From a virus, in the IMG/VR virus record IMGVR_UViG_3300027816_000159, positions 1 through 46,146 of that record: a stretch of 46,146 nt of DNA. One strand, written 5' to 3'. Both the position numbers and the translations under genes were made by a program. Below, one piece after another: positions 38,370 through 43,620 of this stretch; the first letter of the stretch is position 1; each line of letters starts with the position of its first letter. The notes under the pieces were generated by a model. The model worked only from the letters and a program-made list of their open reading frames with translations, ran no database searches and was not told where the DNA came from.

Positions 38370-38614
38370 TATCGCTTGTTTAACATTTCTTTAAAATCAT
38401 CTATATTCATTAGCACAAGATGGATGTCGTGCTTAGTCCATACACGAACAGCATCCTGCTCTACGCCCTGCTCATAGTCAAGATCATAGGTCACGACCTC
38501 GTCAGTAAACGCATCAATTGTCATCGGGTTGATGTACACATGTGTTATCAGAGCCGATCCTGCTGGTCCCTCCAGCATTACTTTCAGTTTTACGAACCTG
38601 TCTATGAACGCCAT
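38366..38614 (-). CDS. Small hypothetical protein (82 aa)
   Basis: MAFIDRFVKLKVMLEGPAGS is followed by an acidic strand-rich half (TIDAFTDEVVTYDLDYEQGV) and a short helix at the end. Its first ~100 nt overlap the end of the zincin-like gene in another frame, and its stop overlaps the glycosyltransferase start as ATGA. An internal ATG at 38578 would shorten the overlap. I do not recognise the family. Confidence 0.45.
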   Translation of the reverse strand: MAFIDRFVKLKVMLEGPAGSALITHVYINPMTIDAFTDEVVTYDLDYEQGVEQDAVRVWTKHDIHLVLMNIDDFKEMLNKRY

Positions 38615-38951
38615 TTTTATTATAAAATTTTAAAGCTTCATCAATCAACATTCCACACAACCAAGCACCGCTCTCTTCATCTTGAATATCTCTATCCTGC
38701 ATAATACCGTAGACAACGTGGTAGACCTCGTGCGCTATTGTATTTACAGATGACTTCTTATCATTAATTAAAATATAGTAATCAGATATATCAAACGTCA
38801 GTGTCCAAGCCTCCCCATCCTCAGCAGGATCAGTTGGCACCTCTCCGTGTTTTTTATAAATGCGGTTATACTCACGGGTAAGATCATCCGTAAGCACAAG
38901 GTGGACCTTGCACTGGTACAGTTTGATATCTATGTTTTTACTTTTCCGCAT
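38514..38951 (-). CDS. Zincin-like small metallopeptidase (145 aa)
   Basis: The core VNTIAHEVYHVVYGIMQD at residues 69-86 carries HEVYH, the HExxH zinc site, flanked by hydrophobic residues. A helix with SGAWLCGMLIDEALKFY follows. The N-terminal half is a beta-type lead (QCKVHLVLTDDLTREYN). Such HExxH proteins of about 140 aa are found in tailed phages and called putative metallopeptidases; no substrate is known. The last ~35 residues are encoded where the next gene overlaps and are low in hydrophobics, so the functional part may end near residue 112. Confidence 0.6.
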   Translation of the reverse strand: MRKSKNIDIKLYQCKVHLVLTDDLTREYNRIYKKHGEVPTDPAEDGEAWTLTFDISDYYILINDKKSSVNTIAHEVYHVVYGIMQDRDIQDEESGAWLCGMLIDEALKFYNKNGVHRQVRKTESNAGGTSRIGSDNTCVHQPDDN

Positions 38952-39303
38952 CGAATATAGACCAGTTATTTATAAACACCTTTGCCTTACCATTTAACGA
39001 TACCTTCATGTGAGTACCTTTAATATTATCAAACGGTATCATCATCCATATGCACTTGGGTTTTATATAAACCGCCAGCACATCAAATTCATTCTTATAC
39101 CTCCTCCCTCTAGACCCACTTGTGTGGATGGACCAAGAACCAGTTTGGCTGTAGGATGTTGACTTGATCTGCACCCTCGTCAGCTTACCTTTGCAGTCCA
39201 CTATCCTGTCGTAGCCAGAATCATATATCGGCCTAGCCGTCATCATACCACGTTCAATAACATGGTAGTCAAACAGCACTTCAGCAGCGGCTCCTTTATT
39301 CAA
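38938..39303 (-). CDS. PD-(D/E)XK nuclease-like protein (121 aa)
   Basis: The start MNKGAAAEVLFDYHVIERGM, followed by YDSGYDRIVDCKGKLTRVQI and KSTS, reproduces the 'G..AE..... D..... .QIKS' pattern of the PD-(D/E)XK fold. Candidate catalytic residues are Glu8, Asp32, Gln45 and Lys47. It resembles the group I intron-type and Holliday-resolvase-type small nucleases. It overlaps both neighbours by 8-14 nt. A role in recombination, packaging or host DNA breakdown is inferred from the fold. Confidence 0.6.
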   Translation of the reverse strand: MNKGAAAEVLFDYHVIERGMMTARPIYDSGYDRIVDCKGKLTRVQIKSTSYSQTGSWSIHTSGSRGRRYKNEFDVLAVYIKPKCIWMMIPFDNIKGTHMKVSLNGKAKVFINNWSIFDAEK

Positions 39304-39793
39304 TGGTGGTTAAGAATTTAGAGTCCATAGATAAGAATGCATTCCTTCTGCTAATCTCCCCGCCATTCACCGTCTTACGGGTTGGCGTCTCCCGAACCTC
39401 AATCTTCTCAACAAAGTTACCCTTGCTATCCGTTATCTGCCACACCAGTATCACGCCCTCGTCCATCAAAGATACAATTACAAAGAACGGAACATTATAC
39501 AAAGAACTTGCGTGTGAGCCAAACTTCAACTTCGTGTGCGTGATCAGGTACCCACCATTATTTCTCAGGTACTCCCTTGTCAACGTCACACCACCAGCGC
39601 TCTTTCTGCACTTAATCTCCGCCAGCCCAGTGATAGTCAGCCTGCCATCGATAACCTTAGACAGAATTATATCTGAGTTGTTGGCCGCACCACTAGTGTT
39701 AATAACAGTATAACCGCGCTGGGTCAACACGCCCTGAACGCGGTACTGCTCTTCCATAAAGAACTGACCCAGTGGTGTTTCGCAGTCTAGCAT
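39296..39793 (-). CDS. PD-(D/E)XK nuclease-like protein (165 aa)
   Basis: Residues ~38-64 read NNSDIILSKVIDGRLTITGL then AEIKCRKS. The 'D-x(17)-EIK' arrangement (Asp41, Glu59, Lys61) is the catalytic core of PD-(D/E)XK enzymes. The surrounding GYTVINTSGAANNSD matches the usual lead-in strand. The C-terminal half is beta-rich. It is directly followed by a second nuclease-like gene with an 8-nt overlap, so the two may act together. The substrate is unknown. Confidence 0.65.
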   Translation of the reverse strand: MLDCETPLGQFFMEEQYRVQGVLTQRGYTVINTSGAANNSDIILSKVIDGRLTITGLAEIKCRKSAGGVTLTREYLRNNGGYLITHTKLKFGSHASSLYNVPFFVIVSLMDEGVILVWQITDSKGNFVEKIEVRETPTRKTVNGGEISRRNAFLSMDSKFLTTIE

Positions 39794-39975
39794 TCGTAGA
39801 AGTTAAAGTCTATTTCATGCTGCCACTCCTCCCATGTCTTTACCAGACCCGGGTAACTAAAATGGATAGAGAAGGTCTTATCCCCTATCCTCAGATACAG
39901 CCCCACCACCTTCTGGTACACTATACCCTTGGGGTGTGAGCTTACCACTTGCGATGTCTTCTTTGACAGCTTCAT
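39787..39975 (-). CDS. Small hypothetical protein (62 aa)
   Basis: The frame encodes MKLSKKTSQVVSSHPKGIVY, then a strand-rich part (LYLRIGDKTFSIHFSY) and a W/E-rich end. Its 5' ~98 nt overlap the 108-aa gene in another frame, which is large even for this phage. The downstream half is free of other coding potential and its stop overlaps the next start, so a gene ending here is likely. A later GTG start is possible. Confidence 0.4.
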   Translation of the reverse strand: MKLSKKTSQVVSSHPKGIVYQKVVGLYLRIGDKTFSIHFSYPGLVKTWEEWQHEIDFNFYEC

Positions 39976-40204
39976 TTCGCTTGATTTGGAGTTTATGAAT
40001 CTCTTCTAAATAATTCTTTATTCCGTCCATACCAAGCTGCTCATACGCCTTACGCATCCTGCGCACATGGTTGACTGGATGGTTATAAACATTAGGGACA
40101 CGATCGCCATCCTCGTTTACCGCCAACCCAGACACGCACTGCTCATACACTATGGGCAATCTATTGGCTATCTCTTTTATCTGTTTGATCTGCTGTTTGG
40201 TCAT
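39878..40204 (-). CDS. Small helical hypothetical protein (108 aa)
   Basis: The ATG at 40204 (MTKQQIKQIKEIANRLPIVY) is preferred over an upstream in-frame start because the upstream extension reads through the GroES-like gene. The protein is helical and charged, with NVYNHPVNHVRRMRKAYEQL in the middle and a G/P-rich tail. It overlaps genes on both sides. I see no motif that points to a function. Confidence 0.5.
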   Translation of the reverse strand: MTKQQIKQIKEIANRLPIVYEQCVSGLAVNEDGDRVPNVYNHPVNHVRRMRKAYEQLGMDGIKNYLEEIHKLQIKRNEAVKEDIASGKLTPQGYSVPEGGGAVSEDRG

Positions 40205-40766
40205 TATGTATAAATAAAATATTTTGATTCCACATGCAGTACAACCTTCTCCCCTCAATCACATTCCAAAACTTTCCAACGTCCTCATACTCAACAACAG
40301 AACCCTCGGGTATAGATGGGTCATTACTGGCCACAATCAATCCCTTAGTCTTTTCAGTGTCAACCAGATCAGGAACAATCAAGTCAGTCTTTATCTCCTC
40401 CTTAATCGGCTCCAGCAAAATGTAATCACCAACCGGGATTATCTTACCACCCCTCACCAAAGCAATGGCGTTAAAGTAATCCACCATCCAGTACTCCTCG
40501 CCATCCACCTCAATCCTGTTCTCCTCATCTATAGTTACCAAAAAATGAAAGTAAAGCTTATCGCCAGCCATGACGTTAGCCTTAAAATCAGGGGTGCCCA
40601 TAGATCTGTCATACTTATCAGGGGCCGCCACCACATGACCAACAATGGTGGAGTTCTCCTCCTGCTTGAAGGAAGTGTCCTTGTACAACTTAATCCCAGA
40701 CTCAGTCTCAATCTCGTCTTGAAACCTCTTATCTATCTTTACAAATATTTTGTATATAGGCTTCAT
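40161..40766 (-). CDS. GroES-like co-chaperonin, tandem-domain (201 aa)
   Basis: Two similar beta modules can be seen. The first spans ~1-95, with KPIYKIFVKIDKRFQDEIET, STIVGHVVAAP, GDKLYFHF and a closing VDYFNAIALVRGG. The second starts at ~108 with VGDYILLEPIKEEIKTDLIV, then TKGLIVASNDPSIPEGSVVE and RRLYCMWNQNILFI. 'P.GDYILLEPI.EE' followed by 'G.V......GS.V.Y' is the GroES pattern. T4 gp31 is a precedent for a phage co-chaperonin that helps fold the capsid protein with host GroEL. This one appears doubled. The call rests on the second half mainly. Confidence 0.55.
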   Translation of the reverse strand: MKPIYKIFVKIDKRFQDEIETESGIKLYKDTSFKQEENSTIVGHVVAAPDKYDRSMGTPDFKANVMAGDKLYFHFLVTIDEENRIEVDGEEYWMVDYFNAIALVRGGKIIPVGDYILLEPIKEEIKTDLIVPDLVDTEKTKGLIVASNDPSIPEGSVVEYEDVGKFWNVIEGRRLYCMWNQNILFIHNDQTADQTDKRDSQ

Positions 40767-40813
40767 GACTACTAAGTTACACCAAGTGTGGATATCTATG
40801 TAAATAAAGTTAT

Positions 40814-41083
40814 CTACAAGTGAGAATTACTAAACCTGTCCATGAACCGCATGTGCGCCTCACGAAGCATGTCCATGTACCTTCTCTTATCACCGTACTC
40901 CACATGGCAGGACCGACAAAGACCCATCAGGTTGTCGATCTCATCCTTAGTCTTGGACCCACCCATACCCCGAGCCTCGATATGGTGCACGTCTACTGCC
41001 TTAGAACCGCATACCTCGCAGGGCATCCAGCTATCCATCCCATATCCAAAGAACTCTATGTAGACCTTCGTGTGCCTTCTCAT
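40814..41083 (-). CDS. HNH endonuclease (89 aa)
   Basis: The protein carries PCEVCGSKAVDVHHIEARGM at residues 21-40 and NLMGLCRSCHVEYGDK at 51-66. Cys22, Cys25, Cys56 and Cys59 form the structural zinc knuckle. His33-His34, Asn51 and His60 form the beta-beta-alpha metal catalytic site. Small stand-alone HNH proteins near packaging genes often assist terminase in cleaving DNA; here it is about 5 kb from terL in the same operon direction. Its start overlaps the upstream small gene as ATGA. Confidence 0.85.
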   Translation of the reverse strand: MRRHTKVYIEFFGYGMDSWMPCEVCGSKAVDVHHIEARGMGGSKTKDEIDNLMGLCRSCHVEYGDKRRYMDMLREAHMRFMDRFSNSHL

Positions 41084-41253
41084 TTGCCCTTAGCTGCTGA
41101 TATAGCGATAGCCAAGATCTGCTTCTTAGACCTAGCCTTACCACCAGCGCCCTTCTCCTTGCCCTTCTTCTTGTTATCCGCCATTAGCTCACGGATGTTG
41201 GCAGAGATGGCTGACTGAAGCTCACTTTTCTTTTTTGCTTTTTTTAGTGGCAT
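41080..41253 (-). CDS. Small basic protein, DUF6496-like (57 aa)
   Basis: The translation begins MPLKKAKKKSELQSAISANI, continues RELMADNKKKGKEKG and ends KARSKKQILAIAISAAKGK. The combination 'MPLKK.KSK....S.NI.ELM' with 'KKQ.LAIAIS.A' is a known small-protein pattern in aquatic phages, whose role is unproven. It overlaps the upstream gene by 32 nt in another frame and the HNH gene by ATGA. A high lysine content suggests binding to DNA or RNA. Confidence 0.65.
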   Translation of the reverse strand: MPLKKAKKKSELQSAISANIRELMADNKKKGKEKGAGGKARSKKQILAIAISAAKGK

Positions 41254-41383
41254 CTTTTTTAATTTTAGCTTCTTGTTTTAACATTTGTTTAGTCGGCTTC
41301 TTACCACTCCCAGCCTTGGCCCGGATATTATCCCAGAGACCACGACGAGAATAGGAGCCATCCTTGCGAAGGATCATTTCCAT
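41222..41383 (-). CDS. Small basic phage protein (53 aa), first gene of the late operon
   Basis: The translation begins MEMILRKDGSYSRRGLWDNI, continues RAKAGSGKKPTK and has a lysine-rich end. 'RGLWDNI.AK....G..P' is a recurring motif in short, very basic proteins of tailed phages, sometimes detected in virions; a nucleic-acid-binding role is inferred. A second ATG at 41377 is possible. It is the first gene leftward from the divergent control region, so its promoter must lie just upstream, where TTAATTTG near 41390-41397 is a poor match to the -7 consensus. Confidence 0.6.
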   Translation of the reverse strand: MEMILRKDGSYSRRGLWDNIRAKAGSGKKPTKQMLKQEAKIKKDATKKSKKEK

Positions 41384-42114
41384 AGGAGTGCAAATTAATT
41401 AAAGAAAAAGTAAAAGAGTATTAAATCTGAGCCAAGAAAATTCTGAGCACACCCCCCTTTCCCCCCTTAGGGTTGTTTGAGGCCGTCCATCCTATTTGGT
41501 GGCATCGCCTGCTGGAGGGTCTTTTGCCGATTTACGCATATTGACCTGTCCTATCAAATCCTCGCCGAAGTCTCAATCCTCGCACAGCTACGGGGCCCCC
41601 TTGATACTATCTCCATGCACCCGGATAACGTAGCCACGCAAACATACAAATAGAACCCCGAACCGCCAAACCAGTTATTCAGCCCTGTTTAAAACCACCC
41701 CAACCCATACACAAAATAAAGCTATATTTGACATACCAAAAGTCGTGGGTTTTAAGATCAAAAAATAAATGGGATTTGTGTGGGCGAAAAGAGGGGGTAA
41801 CATTATAAAATGGTGGGGTGCGCGCCAGTTTGCGAATCGCAAAAACGCGACTGGGTGGGGGTCGAATCCGCGTTTACAAAATCGATTTTCGGGTCGAACG
41901 GGTAATACCATATTACCCTATACAATTCGATAACCCATTATGCCTCAGCCCCTTACGTTATGTATGGGCATATATCGGGAACTGGATGGAGAAAAACTAA
42001 ACGGAAAAAGAAATCGAATAAAAACCTTATAACTTGTTGAGAATGTGGTGGTTATGCGTGTGTGTTTGGGGATACAATAGCCCCCCTCCCCCTCTTCAAA
42101 AATATCCCTAACTT
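41384..42114. other. Divergent non-coding hub between the two transcription blocks
   Basis: These 731 bp separate the leftward and rightward genes, and no convincing gene is seen. The leftmost ~75 bp are A/T-rich and should hold the leftward promoter. The minus-strand stretch from about 41637 to 41470 reads as a protein-like frame interrupted by three stops. A GCTACG/CGTAGC stem encloses 41588-41633. On the plus strand 41825-41895 is highly self-complementary: TTTGCG/CGCAAA, CCAGT/ACTGG and an alternative AAACGCG/CGCGTTT stem that encloses a GGGTCGAATCC T-arm-like string. A perfect palindrome follows at 41900-41918. The hub could hold an origin, operators and further structured RNA; none is proven. 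Confidence 0.5.
41900..41918. repeat. Perfect 8-bp inverted repeat with 3-nt centre
   Basis: GGGTAATA and TATTACCC flank CCA. It lies in the divergent non-coding hub, about 200 bp before the regulator gene. No U-tract follows on either strand, so a terminator is unlikely. It fits a dimeric repressor operator or an origin hairpin. Confidence 0.6.
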
Positions 42115-42444
42115 ATGAAACTTGATAAGTACATTTTCTGCTTTGCTTCTGCTAACTATCGGGCATCACAGCGCACTGGTGTGCCCCTCCTACACATGAC
42201 CCAGTTACGATACCTCTATGGCCTTCGTCGGCTTGGTGTGGTCTCTCAGGCTTCTCTCTCTGACTTTATCTACCATCACCGAGTAGATATCAATCGTCGT
42301 GACAATCGCGCTACTTGGAACGACCTTGATGTTCTTGTTACTCGTGGCCTTGCCAGTAGGGAGAATAGGCGCTACTCTATTACTCCTCTAGGGAGAGAGT
42401 ACTTATCACATATACGGCAGTACTTACTTAACAAGCGGCTCTGA
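42115..42444 (+). CDS. Winged helix-turn-helix DNA-binding protein (109 aa)
   Basis: The second half contains NRRDNRATWNDLDVLVTRGL, then ASRENRRYSITPLGREYLSH. This is the recognition helix and wing pattern 'L..L...GL......YS.T..G..YL' typical of MarR/PadR-like winged helices. The first half (LHMTQLRYLYGLRRLGVVSQ) would supply the dimer helix. It is the first rightward gene after the divergent hub and is followed within 25 nt by three CTAA-N5-TTAG dyads, which are plausible binding sites. It probably controls the switch between the leftward and rightward operons or its own expression. The family is clear; the target sites are inferred. Confidence 0.7.
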   Translation: MKLDKYIFCFASANYRASQRTGVPLLHMTQLRYLYGLRRLGVVSQASLSDFIYHHRVDINRRDNRATWNDLDVLVTRGLASRENRRYSITPLGREYLSHIRQYLLNKRL

Positions 42445-42468
42445 TATACCCCCGAGCCCCCGCCCTTG

Positions 42469-42540
42469 CTAATCTCTTTAGCAATTTGGCTTCATAGACG
42501 ATCGACTAAATTCTTTAGCATCGCTTGCTAACTGGTTTAG
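42469..42540. promoter_or_regulatory. Three tandem CTAA-N5-TTAG dyads (candidate operators)
   Basis: Thirteen-base palindromic sites CTAATCTCTTTAG (42469-42481), CTAAATTCTTTAG (42506-42518) and CTAACTGGTTTAG (42528-42540) share outer arms CTAA/TTAG, and the base before the right arm is T in all. Spacing from start to start is 37 and 22 bp. They lie directly downstream of the winged-helix gene and upstream of the structured RNA and early genes. Each could also form a small hairpin in RNA. After them comes a C-rich then A/T-rich stretch, with nested inverted repeats CTTCCAA/TTGGAAG (42610/42667) and CAACTT/AAGTTG (42619/42652). Confidence 0.6.
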
Positions 42541-42675
42541 TAGCCGAGCCCCCTTTTTACCCTCCCAGTCCCATCCTTCCCAAAATTATTTTTTTGCTTA
42601 ACTGGTTGACTTCCAATCCAACTTCTAAGTAAGTATACGTATTTTTAAAAAAAGTTGTAAAAAAATTTGGAAGTA

Positions 42676-43138
42676 GTTACCCTGCCGATGTATGTTTGCC
42701 TCGGATTCAACGATGAGTCCGCAGTTCTTTCAAATGTTCGCTACAACGTGTTAGGGCAACGCACCTCCCACCCATCCACCCGACTAGGTGAGTACGATGG
42801 ACGGACGGACACCAAACCACGATTAATGCATAGCGATGGTCTCGATATGAGCCTTCCGTCGTAAGACGTTGTGGCCACCACGAAGAGTGGGATGAGACTC
42901 GAGGATGCCTTCCTCGGCACATAAACATCAGGCACACTGGCGGTATCGTACCTGCTCCCAGTGTTCTCGCAAGGTCGCGCCAAACCTCGGTAGTTCCGAG
43001 TCAGGGTGTTGGAGTCAGCAAACCGAAAGGACTGACTTGCATGGGCAGATGTTAAGGGTCGATTTATCACCCCCGACTACCCGATAAGTAAATGGGTCTA
43101 GTGCTAATATTCGCACTACTGACGATGGGGGCAGTAAC
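42676..43138 (+). ncRNA. Large structured RNA candidate, ~463 nt, at head of early operon
   Basis: No credible reading frame exists here, yet the sequence folds locally almost throughout. A terminal stem closes it: GTTA-(CC)-CTGCC at 42676-42686 pairs with GGCAG-TAAC at 43130-43138. Inside are a hairpin of 8 bp with ACGA loop (42702-42721), CCATC-CACC/GGTG-GATGG (42772-42800), a branch closed by GTCTC/GAGAC (42839/42898) that holds CGTC-GTAA-GACG and CCAC/GTGG, CGAGGA/TCCTCG (42900-42916), CACTGG-GGTA/TACC-CCAGTG (42935-42963), CTCGG/CCGAG (42986-43000), GTCAG with a CC-GAAA-GG tip (43014-43036) and TAGTGC/GCACTA (43099-43118). It ends 18 nt before a start codon. It lacks the conserved boxes I know for RNase P RNA, tmRNA or self-splicing introns. 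Large phage RNAs such as GOLLD or ROOL are possible relatives. Confidence 0.65.
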
Positions 43139-43156
43139 CTCCGAAACCCAAACACC

Positions 43157-43282
43157 ATGATAAACGTAAACCTCCTCACCCTAAAGGGTCAGCAGATTGC
43201 CGCTGACCTCCTATCCATGGGATGGGAAATCGTGACATTTGACACCCTTTCTATCACCCTTCAAAATCCTTCTTATGCGTAA
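43157..43282 (+). CDS. Small hypothetical protein (41 aa)
   Basis: The ATG at 43157 follows the structured RNA by 18 nt, with the same AAACCC-type leader used by the later early genes. The product begins MINVNLLTLKGQQIAADLLS, continues MGWEIVTFDTLSIT and ends LQNPSYA. It overlaps the next start by 8 nt (ATGCGTAA), which suggests translational coupling. A short amphipathic helix is likely. No family is recognised. The leader match is the main reason to call it. Confidence 0.5.
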   Translation: MINVNLLTLKGQQIAADLLSMGWEIVTFDTLSITLQNPSYA

Positions 43283-43469
43283 GCGAATCAAATCCCCCCT
43301 CTTTACTGCCAAGGCAGATGGACAAGTTATCCGCCGTACCGAAAAAACAATCTCTACCCATACACGTGTGAAACAAATCCTCGTGGAACTGGGCGGAGAT
43401 TCAAAGCAAATCTTGCGTGACCTTAAGTGGGAGCGCCTTTGTAAACAAGCAAACCTACTACCCCTATGA
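43275..43469 (+). CDS. Small basic hypothetical protein (64 aa)
   Basis: The start at 43275 (MRKRIKSPLFTAKADGQVIR) overlaps the previous gene's end. An upstream in-frame ATG at 43239 lies inside that gene and is less likely. The product is basic with a helical second half (HTRVKQILVELGGDSKQILR). Its stop overlaps the next start as ATGA. Nucleic-acid binding is possible from charge. No family is recognised. Confidence 0.5.
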   Translation: MRKRIKSPLFTAKADGQVIRRTEKTISTHTRVKQILVELGGDSKQILRDLKWERLCKQANLLPL

Positions 43470-43549
43470 GAAAGGTTATCCAGTTACTGCTTGCCCTATT
43501 GGTGATAGGGTATGTGGTGGGTCAGATACAAGACCAAATTTGTAGATAA
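43466..43549 (+). CDS. Membrane micro-protein (27 aa)
   Basis: ATG at 43466 overlaps the preceding stop (ATGA), and the frame ends at TAA 43547-43549. The product begins MRKVIQLLLALLVIGYVVG and ends QIQDQICR: a two-residue basic lead, one hydrophobic helix of about 15 residues and a polar tail. It could be an inner-membrane micro-protein. The tight ATGA coupling and the fact that the first intergenic element starts 8 nt after its stop argue that it is a genuine gene. Confidence 0.5.
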   Translation: MRKVIQLLLALLVIGYVVGQIQDQICR

Positions 43550-43557
43550 TTTCCCCC

Positions 43558-43600
43558 GAACTGGGCCGCTTTAGGCAAGTCATCGAATGACACCCAGTTC
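43558..43600 (+). ncRNA. Intergenic tRNA-like element A
   Basis: The outer stem GAACTGGG/CCCAGTTC (8 bp) encloses a small CC-GCTTTA-GG hairpin and a second hairpin GTCAT-CGA-ATGAC, also readable as a 3-bp stem with a 7-nt ATCGAAT loop. It starts 8 nt after the previous stop, is preceded by CCCCC, and ends 20 nt before the PP-loop gene's ATG. The three-way-junction plan matches the other five elements while the paired bases differ. Confidence 0.7.
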
Positions 43601-43620
43601 CTCATCCAAACCCCAATACC

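Noticed and set aside
40224-41218. Plus-strand frames of 183 and 132 codons
   Set aside because: They lie opposite the GroES-like and HNH genes, which have clear motifs; no leader or neighbour supports them.
41675-42000. Frames of 78 codons (minus) and 60 codons (plus) in the divergent hub
   Set aside because: The minus frame reads RGFDPHPVA, a typical shadow of T-arm-like DNA; the plus frame needs a non-ATG start and has no family.
41940-42032. 30-codon frame starting MPQPLTLCMGIYRELDGEKL
   Set aside because: Too short, with no coupling to neighbours and none of the leader pattern of the early genes.
42667-43087. Short frames on both strands inside the structured RNA region
   Set aside because: Basic, R/S/H-rich translations without domains, conflicting on both strands; the dense hairpins explain the region better.
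42676-43138. Hammerhead ribozyme, suggested by GATGAGTCCG near 42712
   Set aside because: The string is one arm of a simple 8-bp hairpin; the CTGATGA and GAAA core parts are not in the needed arrangement.
42676-43138. RNase P RNA, tmRNA or self-splicing intron
   Set aside because: The conserved boxes I know for these (GAGGAAAGTCC of RNase P, tmRNA tag and ends, group I core, group II domain V) are not present.
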